Below are positions 17,377-25,410 of a DNA stretch of 35,940 nucleotides, one piece after another. The stretch lies in the NCBI GenBank assembly GCA_015711855.1, contig JACVJF010000018.1, forward strand, positions 1 through 35,940. The letters run 5' to 3'. The notes under the pieces were generated by a model. It saw nothing but the letters and a program-made list of their open reading frames with translations, was not told the origin of the DNA and did not search any database. Numbering within the stretch: position 1 is the first letter of the stretch; every line of letters begins with the position of its first letter. The stretch comes from Candidatus Solincola quzhuomuensis. GTDB lineage: Bacteria > Actinomycetota > Geothermincolia > Geothermincolales > RBG-13-55-18. The translations under genes and the position numbers were made by a program.

Positions 17377-17405
17377 GGGTATCAAAATTCAAGACCTGAC
17401 CCCTT
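17377..17405 (-). repeat. Right terminal inverted repeat
   Basis: It reads GGGTATCAAAATTC and ends GACCCCTT. Its last base touches the valS stop codon at 17406-17408. All 29 positions pair with the left end; the match breaks at position 30. Confidence 0.95.
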
Positions 17406-20081
17406 TTACTCTATCAGGCGGAGTTGCTCGCGGAGCTTCTCCACCTTCAGGCGGGCGTCGGCCAGCCTGCGCCTCTCCTTTTGCACCACCTCGGGCGGGG
17501 CCTTGGCCAGGAACTGGTCGTTGGACAGCTTGGCCTGGTGGCGTCTCGCTTCCTCCTCCAGGCGGGCGATCTCCCTCCGTATCCGCTCCGCCTCCTCCCG
17601 GAAGGCCTCCCCTCTCAAGGGGATAAAGGCCTCCACCCCGGCGGCCAGTCCCCGCGCGTAGGAGGCGGGGTCCTCCACGGATTCCACCACCCGCATGACC
17701 GAGAGCCGGGCCTGGGACGCCACGTACTCCTCGTGCTCCAGGAGGAGTTTTTCCCTGCCCTCCGCGATGGGGACCAGGAAGGCCTCCACCTGCGCATTGG
17801 GCCGTACCCCCATCTCCGAGCGGAGGCGTCGCAAACAGGTGATGACCTCCTGCAGCACGGCCATCTGCTCCTCCGCCGCCCGGTCCAGATAATCCCTCCG
17901 AGAAACCGGCCAGGGAGCCACCACGATGGACTCCCCCTCGTGGGGAAGCCTTTGCCAGATCTCCTCGGTGATGAAGGGCATGAAGGGATGCAGCAGTCGG
18001 AGGGCCTGCTCCAAGGTCGTCCACAGCACGTAGCGAGCGGTGCGCTTTCCCCCCTCGTCCTCGCCGTAGAGCCTGAGCTTGGAGAGCTCCACGTACCAGT
18101 CGCAGAAGTCGCTCCAGAAGAACTCGTAGAGGGCCCGGCAGGCTTCGCTGAAGTTGTAGCCATCGAAATATCCGTCCAGCGCCTCGATGAGCCCGGACAG
18201 GCGGGAGAGTATCCAGCGGTCGGCGAGGGTCAGCTCCAGATCGTCCTCGCTCACCTCCTCGGGTCGGAAATCCCCCAAGTTCATGAGCACGAAGCGGGAG
18301 GCGTTCCATATCTTGTTGCAGAAGTGTCGGCTCCCGGCTATGCGCTCCTCGGAGAGGAAGACGTCCCTTCCCGGGACGGCTATATGTCCTAGGGTGAAGC
18401 GCAGGGCGTCCGCGCCGTACCGCTCGATGATGTCCAGGGGATCTATGACGTTTCCCGAGGACTTGCTCATCTTCTTCCCCGACTCGTCCCGGATGAGGGC
18501 GGTGACGAAGACCTCCCGGAAGGGGACGTCTCCCATGAAATGCAACCCCGACATCATCATGCGCGCCACCCAAAAGAAGATGATGTCGAAGGCGGTGACC
18601 AAGACCGACGTGGGGTAAAAATAGCGCAGATCCGGGTTGTCCTCCGGCCAGCCCAGGGTGGAGAAAGGCCAGAGTCCGGAGGAGAACCAAGTGTCCAGGA
18701 CGTCCGGGTCCTGCTCCAGCTCCCCTCCACAGGGGCAGCGGTCAGGATCCTCCCGGGCCACGATTACCTGCCCGCACTCCCGGCAGTACCAGGCGGGTAT
18801 GCGGTGCCCCCACCACAACTGGCGGGAGATGCACCAATCCCGTATGTTGTACATCCAGTCGAAATAGATCTTCTCCCACCGTGCGGGGACAAAACGCGTC
18901 CTTCCTTCCTCCACCGCCTTTATGGCCGGCTCGGCCAGGGTCTTCATGCTCACGAACCACTGTTTGGAGAGGTAGGGCTCGATGACCGTGTGGCAACGGT
19001 AGCAGTGACCCACGGCGTGCACGTGGGGCTCCACCTTCTGGACGTAGTGCATGCTCTCCAGGTCCCGCACCACGGCATGGCGAGCTTCATAGCGGTCCAG
19101 CCCGCAATAGGGTCCACCGTTCTCGTTGACCCGCGCCTCGGGGGTGAAGATGTTGATCTCCGGTAGGCCATGGCGTTTCCCCATCTCGAAGTCGTTGGGG
19201 TCGTGCGCCGGGGTCACCTTGACGACGCCGGTGCCAAACTCCGGGTCCACGTAGTCGTCGGCGATGATGGGGAGCTCCCGCCCCAGGAGCGGCAGGATTG
19301 CCGTCTTCCCCACCAGATGCCGGTAGCGGTGGTCGCGGGGGTTCACCGCCACCCCGGTATCCCCCAGCATGGTCTCCGGCCGAGTGGTGGCCACGTAGAA
19401 GTATTCGTCGGAGTCCTTGAGGTCGTAGCGGATGTACCAGAGCTTCCCTTCCACTTCCTCGTGCTCCACCTCGATGTCCGAGATGGCCGTCAGGCAGCGG
19501 GGGCACCAGTTGACGATGTAGTACCCTTGGTAGATGAGGCCCTCCTCGTAGAGGCGCACGAAGACCTCACGGACGGCCCGGGAACAGCCCTCGTCCATGG
19601 TGAAGCGCGTCCTCTCCCAGTCGCAGGAGCACCCCAGGCTCTTGAGCTGTTGGATGATGGTCCCCCCGTATTTCTCCACCCACTGCCAGACCCGTTCCAG
19701 GAAGGCCTCGCGCCCTATCTCCCAGCGCGTTTTCCCCTCCTCGGCCAGGAGCCGCTCCACCACGGCGTGGGTGGCGATGCCCGCGTGGTCCGTACCCGGG
19801 AGCCAGAGGGTCTCGTATCCCTGCATGCGCTTGCGCCGGATAATGAAGTCCTGCAGGGAGTTGTTCAGGGCGTGCCCCAGATGAAGGGAGCCGGTTACGT
19901 TGGGGGGCGGGATGACGATGGTGAAGGGCTCCCGGTCCGGGTTGGGCTCGGCGTGGAAGTACCGACGCTCCTCCCAGAAGGAATACCATTTCCCCTCCAC
20001 CTGCGAAGGCTCGTAGGCCTTGGGGATGTCCCGGTTGGACTCCGTCAGGCTGCGATCCGACAACCCTTCACCCACCTCCAA
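17406..20081 (-). CDS. valS: Valine-tRNA ligase
   Basis: An 891-residue class Ia aminoacyl-tRNA synthetase that charges tRNA-Val. The signature sequences are PPPNVTGSLHLGH (HIGH motif, about 67-70) and GKKMSKSSGNVIDP (KMSKS, about residue 540). An editing domain lies between (TTRPETMLGDTGVAVNP), then the anticodon-binding helical domain, and a C-terminal coiled coil of about 65 residues (REEAERIRREIARLEEEARR) as in bacterial ValRS. A CxC-type zinc segment is present (WYCRECGQV, RCPCGGELE). The start is uncertain: TTG at 20081, GTG at 20075 or TTG at 20063, all close to one GGAGGTGGGTGAAGGG stretch. No T-box leader is seen. The gene normally leads valS-folC-ndk. Confidence 0.97.
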   Translation of the reverse strand: MEVGEGLSDRSLTESNRDIPKAYEPSQVEGKWYSFWEERRYFHAEPNPDREPFTIVIPPPNVTGSLHLGHALNNSLQDFIIRRKRMQGYETLWLPGTDHAGIATHAVVERLLAEEGKTRWEIGREAFLERVWQWVEKYGGTIIQQLKSLGCSCDWERTRFTMDEGCSRAVREVFVRLYEEGLIYQGYYIVNWCPRCLTAISDIEVEHEEVEGKLWYIRYDLKDSDEYFYVATTRPETMLGDTGVAVNPRDHRYRHLVGKTAILPLLGRELPIIADDYVDPEFGTGVVKVTPAHDPNDFEMGKRHGLPEINIFTPEARVNENGGPYCGLDRYEARHAVVRDLESMHYVQKVEPHVHAVGHCYRCHTVIEPYLSKQWFVSMKTLAEPAIKAVEEGRTRFVPARWEKIYFDWMYNIRDWCISRQLWWGHRIPAWYCRECGQVIVAREDPDRCPCGGELEQDPDVLDTWFSSGLWPFSTLGWPEDNPDLRYFYPTSVLVTAFDIIFFWVARMMMSGLHFMGDVPFREVFVTALIRDESGKKMSKSSGNVIDPLDIIERYGADALRFTLGHIAVPGRDVFLSEERIAGSRHFCNKIWNASRFVLMNLGDFRPEEVSEDDLELTLADRWILSRLSGLIEALDGYFDGYNFSEACRALYEFFWSDFCDWYVELSKLRLYGEDEGGKRTARYVLWTTLEQALRLLHPFMPFITEEIWQRLPHEGESIVVAPWPVSRRDYLDRAAEEQMAVLQEVITCLRRLRSEMGVRPNAQVEAFLVPIAEGREKLLLEHEEYVASQARLSVMRVVESVEDPASYARGLAAGVEAFIPLRGEAFREEAERIRREIARLEEEARRHQAKLSNDQFLAKAPPEVVQKERRRLADARLKVEKLREQLRLIE

Positions 20082-20191
20082 GTCGTATCCAATCCCTTCC
20101 TCGCCCCGTTATCTCCTCTGTATCTATCCTTTCTACCCGCCGAAAACCGGCGCACAGATGAGATGATACCAGATGCGATAATACCAGTTAT

Positions 20192-20220
20192 TATATATCC
20201 AGATCCGAATGGACGGTCAC
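20192..20220 (-). promoter_or_regulatory. Candidate valS promoter
   Basis: Minus strand: GTGACC (20215-20220), a 17-base spacer and TATATA (20192-20197). It would give a leader of about 105 bases. The AT-rich core also includes TATAAT one register on. Confidence 0.45.
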
Positions 20221-20333
20221 GGGGAGAACAGCGTACAGTCACTACCGACCGGAGTTTCGAGCCCTTCAGGTGCGGCGGGAGACGCGGACCGGTATCTCGA
20301 GCCGACGAACCGGTCGACGTAAAGGAATCGGTT

Positions 20334-20660
20334 ATGGGCAGGGCGGCGCTATACGTATTTCTGGCCTCACTGGGAGCGGGCGTGTTCTGCCTCGTGCTCG
20401 TGGTGCGCTTCGGCCTCCTCGTCTACCGTTCCCTGCTCTCCGCTTATGCCGATTTCCGGGTCTGGTTCGACGTCCTTACCCGTTATGTGTCGCGATGGGA
20501 GGAAGCCGCTCGAGGCATGGAGGAGAAGCTCACCCGCCTTGCCTCGGCCGGCGAGGAGATCCGCGGGTCGGTCGAGGACATACAGGACGCCCTGGAGGAA
20601 ATTCTTTCCAGTCCACTCATGCGCGCCGCCCGCTTCCTTGGTAGGCGCCGCCGCAGTTGA
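20334..20660 (+). CDS. Small membrane-anchored coiled-coil protein
   Basis: A 108-residue protein that I do not recognise. It has an N-terminal membrane segment (about 5-30, ALYVFLASLGAGVFCLVLVV), then an amphipathic/coiled region (about 45-95, SRWEEAARGMEEKLTRLASAGEE, then IRGSVEDIQDALEEIL), and a basic tail GRRRRS. The ATG is preceded by AAAGGA at good spacing. A longer open frame on this strand runs far upstream, but it is antisense to valS and not coding. The layout (one membrane anchor plus helical tail) resembles DUF948/YtxH-type small proteins only in general form. The gene is divergent from valS and convergent with clpX, with about 140 non-coding bases in between. Confidence 0.65.
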   Translation: MGRAALYVFLASLGAGVFCLVLVVRFGLLVYRSLLSAYADFRVWFDVLTRYVSRWEEAARGMEEKLTRLASAGEEIRGSVEDIQDALEEILSSPLMRAARFLGRRRRS

Positions 20661-20799
20661 GGCAACCGGGCTTGCGCCGAGGGATCCCGGCGCTCATTCT
20701 CCGCATCGTCTTTGCGGTCCGAACCGGATGGTGGCAGGAGTTGGTAATACGTGGCCAGCGTCTTGCGGCAGGGTTCGGAGGGCTGGATCGGCAGGGGCC

Positions 20800-22062
20800 T
20801 CAGGCGCTCTCCTCGTCCTTGTACTCCCCGGCGGAGGTCACCAGGGTGGGCTCGGTCCCCCTCTCGATGGTGTCCTTGGTCACCACGCAGCGGATGATGT
20901 CGTTGCGCGAGGGGAGCTCGTACATCACGTCCAGGAGACACTCCTCCAGGATGGCCCGCAGGCCTCGAGCCCCGGTGTTGCGCTGCATGGCCTTGCGCGC
21001 GACCGCCCTCAGGGCTCCCTCGGTGAAGCGCAGCTCCACGCCGTCGAACTCGAAGAACTTCTTATACTGTTTGACCAGGGCGTTCTTGGGCTCGGTGAGG
21101 ATGCGGATGAGATCGTCCTCGGAGAGCCCGTGGAAGGCGGCGATCACCGGCAGGCGCCCCACGAACTCGGGGATGAGGCCGAACTTGAGGAGGTCCTCGG
21201 GCATGACCTGCTCCAGGATCTCCCCGATATCCTTCTCCTCCCGCTTGCGCAGGTCGGCGCCGAACCCGATGCCTTTCTTGCCGATGCGGTTCTCCACTAT
21301 CTTCTCCAGGCCGGCGAAGGCGCCCCCGCAGATGAAGAGTATGTTGGTGGTGTCGATCTGGATGAATTCCTGGTGGGGGTGTTTGCGTCCTCCCTGGGGC
21401 GGCACGCTGGCCACCGTCCCCTCCAGGATCTTGAGCAGGGCCTGCTGTACGCCCTCTCCGGAGACGTCCCTCGTTATGGAGGGGTTCTCCGACTTCCGAG
21501 CGATCTTGTCTATCTCGTCGATGTAGATGATGCCCGTCTCGGCCCTCTTGACGTCGTAGTCGGCGGCCTGGATGAGCTTGAGGAGGATGTTCTCCACGTC
21601 CTCGCCCACGTACCCCGCCTCGGTCAGGGTGGTGGCGTCGGCGATGCAGAAGGGCACGTTGAGCACCCGGGCCAGGGTCTGGGCCAGGAGAGTCTTCCCG
21701 CAGCCGGTAGGTCCAATGAGGATGATGTTGCTCTTCTGGAGTTCGACGTCGTCTCCGGAATAAGCGCCCACTTGGATGCGCTTGTAGTGGTTGTACACGG
21801 CCACGGAGAGGATCTTCTTGGCCTTTTCCTGCCCTATGACGTAGTCGTTGAGAAAAGCGTAGATCTCCGCCGGTTTGGGAAGCTCTTCCAGGCGCAGCTC
21901 GGGGGTCTCCGCCAGCTCCTCCTCGATGATCTCGTTGCACAGGTCGATGCACTCGTCGCAGATGTAAACGCCGGGGCCGGCGATGAGCTTTTTCACTTGC
22001 CTCTGGCTCTTCCCGCAGAAGGAGCACTTCAGAAGGTCGCCGCCCTCTCCGAACTTGGCCAT
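20800..22062 (-). CDS. clpX: ATP-dependent Clp protease ATP-binding subunit ClpX
   Basis: A 420-residue AAA+ unfoldase that feeds substrates, including tmRNA-tagged proteins, into ClpP. The N-terminal zinc-binding domain has Cys13, Cys16, Cys35 and Cys38 (CSFC and CDEC). Walker A is GPTGCGKT, Walker B is [10 protein letters not shown], and the IGF-type loop that docks on ClpP appears as KGIGFGAD. Sensor and C-terminal domains are complete ([11 protein letters not shown], then [14 protein letters not shown]). It follows clpP by about 100 bases and is probably cotranscribed with it. The substrate tag encoded by the ssrA gene in this window ends LAA, which ClpX recognises. Confidence 0.98.
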   Translation of the reverse strand: MAKFGEGGDLLKCSFCGKSQRQVKKLIAGPGVYICDECIDLCNEIIEEELAETPELRLEELPKPAEIYAFLNDYVIGQEKAKKILSVAVYNHYKRIQVGAYSGDDVELQKSNIILIGPTGCGKTLLAQTLARVLNVPFCIADATTLTEAGYVGEDVENILLKLIQAADYDVKRAETGIIYIDEIDKIARKSENPSITRDVSGEGVQQALLKILEGTVASVPPQGGRKHPHQEFIQIDTTNILFICGGAFAGLEKIVENRIGKKGIGFGADLRKREEKDIGEILEQVMPEDLLKFGLIPEFVGRLPVIAAFHGLSEDDLIRILTEPKNALVKQYKKFFEFDGVELRFTEGALRAVARKAMQRNTGARGLRAILEECLLDVMYELPSRNDIIRCVVTKDTIERGTEPTLVTSAGEYKDEESA

Positions 22063-22117
22063 GTGATCTTTACCTCCGAATCAAAGCGTTCTCCATCCGG
22101 TCACACTGGATATATCG

Positions 22118-22131
22118 CCCCGTTCGCGGGG
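22118..22131. other. Hairpin between clpP and clpX
   Basis: CCCCG-TTCG-CGGGG, a 5-bp stem with a tetraloop, followed on the plus strand by TTTCCTTT. In the clpP-clpX message it would form a stable intergenic hairpin without a U-run on that strand. It may set the ratio or stability of the two messages; that is inference. Confidence 0.35.
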
Positions 22132-22165
22132 TTTCCTTTAACTAATTTTCGGACCGGCACGGGCT

Positions 22166-22774
22166 CTATCGGGACCTGCCCTCCTCCTCCTTGCGCTCGA
22201 TGACCTCGTCGATGATCCCGTACTCCTTGGCCTCGTGGGCGGTCATTATGAAGTCACGGTCGGTATCCGCTCTGATCTTCTCCAGGGGCTGCCCGGTATG
22301 CTTGGCCAGTATGTTGTCCAGGAGATCCCGCAGTCGGAGTATCTCCCGGGCGTGGATGTCGATGTCCACCGCCTGGCCGCTGGCCCCGCCCGCCGGCTGG
22401 TGCAGTAGGACCCGCGAATGGGGAAGGGCGAAACGCTTGCCCTTGGCCCCCGCCGCCAGGAGCAGGGCCGCCCCGGAAGCGGCCTGTCCGATGCAGATGG
22501 TGGACACGTCGGCCTTGACGTACTGCATGGTGTCGTAGATGGCCAAAGTGGAGGTGACGATCCCCCCCGGGCTGTTTATGTACAGATGGATGTCCTTCTC
22601 CGGATCCTCCGATTCCAGGTGCAGAAGCTGGGCCATGACCACGTTGGCCACGTGGTCGTCGATCTCCGTGCCCAGGAAGATGATGCGGTCCTTGAGCAGG
22701 CGGGAATAGATATCGAAGGACCGCTCTCCCCGACTGGTCTGCTCGATGACTATGGGTATCAGGCTGGTTGCCAT
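22166..22774 (-). CDS. clpP: ATP-dependent Clp protease proteolytic subunit
   Basis: A 202-residue serine protease that forms the 14-subunit Clp chamber. The catalytic residues are Ser100 ([11 protein letters not shown]), His125 (LLHQPAGG) and an Asp in the ADTDRDF segment. Other blocks are [11 protein letters not shown] and [19 protein letters not shown], the latter forming the oxyanion region. The usual S-M-G after the nucleophile is S-G-A here, closer to what I remember of mycobacterial ClpP2 than of E. coli ClpP. Unlike mycobacteria, only one clpP is in the cluster. Order tig-clpP-clpX is classic. Confidence 0.97.
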   Translation of the reverse strand: MATSLIPIVIEQTSRGERSFDIYSRLLKDRIIFLGTEIDDHVANVVMAQLLHLESEDPEKDIHLYINSPGGIVTSTLAIYDTMQYVKADVSTICIGQAASGAALLLAAGAKGKRFALPHSRVLLHQPAGGASGQAVDIDIHAREILRLRDLLDNILAKHTGQPLEKIRADTDRDFIMTAHEAKEYGIIDEVIERKEEEGRSR

Positions 22775-22817
22775 CTCACCTCGACCTTTCCTTTCCGCGA
22801 TTCACTATCTCAAGCTT

Positions 22818-22823
22818 ATTATA
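22818..22823 (-). promoter_or_regulatory. Candidate -10 box for clpP
   Basis: A perfect TATAAT on the minus strand, about 45 bases before the clpP start. No convincing -35 is visible, which could mean activator dependence. Confidence 0.4.
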
Positions 22824-22979
22824 CCCGACCAACGGGTCGCCTCCGGTTGGGCTTGAACCGGATCCCATGCGGTCGGGAGAGGTCCGCAACCCAAGGCGAA
22901 ATCCTCTTCCGCCCTCTTCCCTCTCGGGATATCCGCCTGCAGAGCTCGCGATCGAATCGGCGTCGTCGCCTCTTTGCCT

Positions 22980-24362
22980 TTACGCCTCGTCCTCGGTCCC
23001 CTGAGGATGCTCACCCGCATCGCTCCCTTCCGCTCCGCCCGAGGGCGTCTTCCCCTCCTCGTCCGCGAAAACGGCATGATCGCCCAGGAATCGGAGGGCC
23101 TTCTCCCGGAGGAGATCCCACCTGAGCTCCTCCAGGCCCTCCCGCTCCTCGATGGCTCTGCGCAGGGTCTCCGGCTTGATGCCGAACATGTCCGCCCGCC
23201 GCTCGATCTCCCGGTCCAGCTCCTCGTCGTTCACCTCGAGCCCCTCGGCGCGGATGACGGCGTCCAGGACCAGTTCGTTGCGGATGAGACGCTCCGCTTC
23301 CTCTCCGAACTCCTCCTCCATGCGCTTTTCCGTGTAGTTGACCGCCTTGAGATAGCTCTCCAGGGATATGCCTCGGGTGGCCAAGCGGGCTTCCAGGTCC
23401 CGGCGGCGTCGTCGGGTGTAATCCTCGATCATCCTGCGCGGGATCTCCACGTCGAGGCTCTCGGCCAATTTGCGCAGCGCCTGCAGGCGCACGGATTCCT
23501 TGGCCCTTTCCGCCTTCATCTCCTGGAGACGACGCCTTATGTCGTCCCTTAGCTCCTGTATGGTGTCGAACTTGCTGGCCTCCTTGGCGAAATCGTCGTC
23601 GGCCTCGGGCAGTTTCTTCACCTTGACCTCCTTCACGATCACCTTGAAGGAGGCTATCTTCCCGGCCATCTCCGGGTCGGGGAACTGCTCGGGCATCCTC
23701 ACCTTGATGTCCAGGATGTCCCCCTTACGCTTGCCGCGCAGCTCCTGGTTAAACTCCGGCCAGATGTCCTCCGATCCTATCTCCAGCATAAAGTCCTTGG
23801 CCGAACCTCCCTCGAAAGGCTTGTTGTTCACCGTGCCCTCGAAGTCGATCAGCGCGAAATCTCCGTCGGCCAGCGTCTTGCCCGAGGCCACCTCCAGCTG
23901 GGCGAACTTCTCCCGCAGGTTGTCCAGCGCCCGCTGCACCTCCTCCTCGGTGACCTCCTCGTCCGGCCGCTCCACCACCACGCCCTTATATCCCGCGAGC
24001 TCCACGCGGGGCTTTATCTCCACCGTGGCCTGGAAGTTGAGGGGTTTACCCTCCTCTATCCGTATCTCGTCCAGGTCGATCTCCGGCTCGGCTACGGGCT
24101 CTATGTCCAGCTGTTCCAGGGCTTCTCGGTAATACTCGGGCAGATTGGACTGCTTGACCTCCTCGTATATGGTCTCCAGGCCCAGCCTGGCTTGAAGGAC
24201 CCGGCGGGGTACTCTCCCCTTGCGGAAACCGGGCACGAAGACCTCGCGGGCTATATGGCGAAAGGCGCGGTCGACGGCCCTGCTCACCTCCTCGGCGGGC
24301 ACCTCCACCGTGATGCGCACCTTGTTCCTCTCCACTTCCTCCATCTCGGCTCTTACGGTCAC
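22980..24362 (-). CDS. tig: Trigger factor
   Basis: A 460-residue ribosome-bound chaperone and peptidyl-prolyl isomerase. The N-terminal domain has the ribosome-binding signature VPGFRKGRVPRRVL (about 43-56). The FKBP-like PPIase domain covers about 155-245 (DFALIDFEGTVNNKPF, GKRKGDILDIKVRMPEQF). The long helical C-terminal domain follows to about 430, and an acidic tail rich in Glu, Gly and Ser ends the protein. The start is GTG with GGAG eight bases before; it gives the family-typical N-terminus. Upstream gene of clpP in the quality-control cluster. Confidence 0.97.
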   Translation of the reverse strand: MTVRAEMEEVERNKVRITVEVPAEEVSRAVDRAFRHIAREVFVPGFRKGRVPRRVLQARLGLETIYEEVKQSNLPEYYREALEQLDIEPVAEPEIDLDEIRIEEGKPLNFQATVEIKPRVELAGYKGVVVERPDEEVTEEEVQRALDNLREKFAQLEVASGKTLADGDFALIDFEGTVNNKPFEGGSAKDFMLEIGSEDIWPEFNQELRGKRKGDILDIKVRMPEQFPDPEMAGKIASFKVIVKEVKVKKLPEADDDFAKEASKFDTIQELRDDIRRRLQEMKAERAKESVRLQALRKLAESLDVEIPRRMIEDYTRRRRRDLEARLATRGISLESYLKAVNYTEKRMEEEFGEEAERLIRNELVLDAVIRAEGLEVNDEELDREIERRADMFGIKPETLRRAIEEREGLEELRWDLLREKALRFLGDHAVFADEEGKTPSGGAEGSDAGEHPQGTEDEA

Positions 24363-24398
24363 CTTCTACGCTCCTTCCATATACTTCCGGTCCTCTTC

Positions 24399-24426
24399 AA
24401 TATACGATTTTCCCCTCGCCGGTCGA
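24399..24426 (-). promoter_or_regulatory. Candidate promoter for tig
   Basis: Minus strand: TCGACC (24421-24426), a 16-base spacer and TATATT (24399-24404). It gives a leader of about 30 bases before tig. Confidence 0.5.
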
Positions 24427-24462
24427 AAAAAATCCCACTCCCCTCACGGGGGCAGGAACGGG
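24426..24462 (-). terminator. Possible terminator after tRNA-Leu
   Basis: Minus strand: CCCC-GTGA-GGGG, then AGTGGGA and seven T residues. The stem is short (4 bp) and the gap to the T-run is long, so it is only a fair candidate. Confidence 0.35.
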
Positions 24463-24547
24463 TGGTGCGAGAGGGGGGACTCGAACCCCCACGGTATGAA
24501 CCACTGGATCCTAAGTCCAGCGCGTCTGCCGATTCCGCCACTCTCGC
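24463..24547 (-). tRNA. tRNA-Leu (anticodon TAG)
   Basis: An 85-base cloverleaf with the acceptor pair GCGAGAG/CTCTCGC, discriminator A and encoded CCA. The anticodon stem is CTGGA/TCCAG with loop CTTAGGA, giving TAG, which reads CUA and related Leu codons. The long variable arm (GGTTCATACC region) is typical of class II Leu tRNAs. Confidence 0.97.
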
Positions 24548-24618
24548 CCGGTCTGGGGAGCGATAAATATGCTACTACAGGCACCCGGGCATGGCAACAA
24601 AACCCGGGCGGGTTGTTA

Positions 24619-24624
24619 TATAAT
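24619..24624 (+). promoter_or_regulatory. -10 box for the tRNA-Arg/His pair
   Basis: A perfect TATAAT 22 bases before tRNA-Arg. No clear -35 is seen. Confidence 0.5.
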
Positions 24625-24645
24625 AGGTGCTGCACTTTGAGGCGA

Positions 24646-24721
24646 GCGCCTGTAGCTCAAAGGATAGAGCAACGGACTTCTAATCCGTGGGTTGGAGGTT
24701 CGAGTCCTCCCAGGCGTGCCA
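24646..24721 (+). tRNA. tRNA-Arg (anticodon TCT)
   Basis: A 76-base cloverleaf with acceptor GCGCCTG/CAGGCGT, discriminator G and encoded CCA. The anticodon stem is ACGGA/TCCGT with loop CTTCTAA; anticodon TCT reads AGA/AGG. It is followed after nine bases by tRNA-His, probably in one transcript. Confidence 0.97.
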
Positions 24722-24730
24722 AAAAAACGC

Positions 24731-24807
24731 GGTGGGGGTAGCTCAATCGGCAGAGCACTGGGTTGTGGCCCCAGAGGTCGCGGGTTCGAGTCCCGTCCCT
24801 CACCCCA
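24731..24807 (+). tRNA. tRNA-His (anticodon GTG)
   Basis: A cloverleaf with acceptor GTGGGGG/CCCTCAC and anticodon stem CTGGG/CCCAG with loop TTGTGGC (anticodon GTG). The extra G at 24731 opposite the C discriminator is the G-1 identity element of tRNA-His. CCA is encoded. A run of seven T residues follows at once. Confidence 0.97.
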
Positions 24808-24828
24808 TTTTTTTGGAGAAAGGCCCTT

Positions 24829-25410
24829 TCAAGGGAGTTCCCGCTCCAGGCCTTGCGTGCTCCGTCTTTCCTCCCTCCTCCTCCGGAAGATGGGCACCGC
24901 CGACAAGAGAAGGAAAGCCGATGCACCCAAGGAAGCCCACCACTTCCACGGCTCCGGCGAGACGTCCACTTCCCGACCGGGCTCCAGCACCCTCACCTCC
25001 AGGGCGTGGATGTCGAAATCGCCCCCGTGCTCCCCGCAGTCGGCGTGGAACACCCCCGTAATCTCCAGGTAATCTCCTCGTGACCCGTGCCTTCCCAGCC
25101 GTTTTATTCTCTCCGCCTCGGAGGCCGGCATCCATACCCCTATGCCGCTGTTTCCGCCATGCAGTTCCCCCGCCTCGTGCAGAGCTCTTAGGCTGTAGGG
25201 ATCGTCATTGACCGCTACCCAGGCGAAATCCCCCCTCCAAAGGACGTCGCCCACGGCCTCGCCCTTGAAGATCACCTCTTTCCCGTCGTACTTCTCCCAT
25301 TCTTGAAGGAGGAGCCCGCTGTCCACCTCCATTCCCTCCGCCGCCGTCACTGCCGGGAAGCAGAGGCAGACCGCCGCGATGACCATGGCCAACGCGAGCG
25401 CGGTTTTCAT
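24829..25410 (-). CDS. Exported or membrane-anchored protein of unknown function
   Basis: A 193-residue protein that I do not recognise. It begins with a signal-peptide-like segment (MKTALALAMVIAAVCLCFPAV, with a possible cleavage site after TAA near 23). An extracytoplasmic beta-rich domain follows (about 30-150), with YDGKEVIFKGEAVGD and a short-chain pattern suggestive of an OB-fold (DFAWVAVNDDP, GIGVWMP, DYLEITGVFHADC). A C-terminal membrane segment (about 160-178) ends with a basic RRRREERR tail inside. The ATG overlaps the trkH stop (ATGA) and follows GGAGGGGGAG, so it is translationally coupled to the transporter. A role near the transporter is inferred from that coupling only. Confidence 0.7.
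   Translation of the reverse strand: MKTALALAMVIAAVCLCFPAVTAAEGMEVDSGLLLQEWEKYDGKEVIFKGEAVGDVLWRGDFAWVAVNDDPYSLRALHEAGELHGGNSGIGVWMPASEAERIKRLGRHGSRGDYLEITGVFHADCGEHGGDFDIHALEVRVLEPGREVDVSPEPWKWWASLGASAFLLLSAVPIFRRRREERRSTQGLERELP

Larger units (their letters stand above)
17072..17405. mobile_element. MITE-like element with 29-bp perfect inverted ends
   Basis: The 334-bp segment is bounded by perfect 29-bp inverted repeats (17072-17100 and 17377-17405) and is clearly more AT-rich than its surroundings. Each end has a subterminal hairpin: GATACCC-TAAC-GGGTATC on the left (17094-17111), and ATACC/GGTAT on the right (17067-17082 plus 300, i.e. 17367-17382). No protein frame inside is convincing, so it is non-autonomous. 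No clear target duplication flanks it. Hairpins at the ends and absence of a duplication suit mobilisation by an IS200/IS605 or REP-associated Y1 tyrosine transposase, and I recall the terminal sequence GGGGTCAGGTCTTGAATT near such genes in other genomes. That link needs a search. It fills exactly the gap between the valS stop and the folC start. Confidence 0.75.

Noticed and set aside
19170-20333. Long plus-strand frame antisense to valS that continues into the 108-residue gene
   Set aside because: It mirrors the valS coding sequence of a GC-rich gene. Only the part after the ATG at 20334 has a ribosome-binding site and membrane/coiled-coil character.
20082-20333. T-box riboswitch before valS
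   Set aside because: The conserved T-box sequence (TGGNACCGCG) is not found on the minus strand here.
24687-25083. Plus-strand frames starting in tRNA-Arg/His
   Set aside because: They overlap two clear tRNA genes and run antisense to the exported-protein gene.
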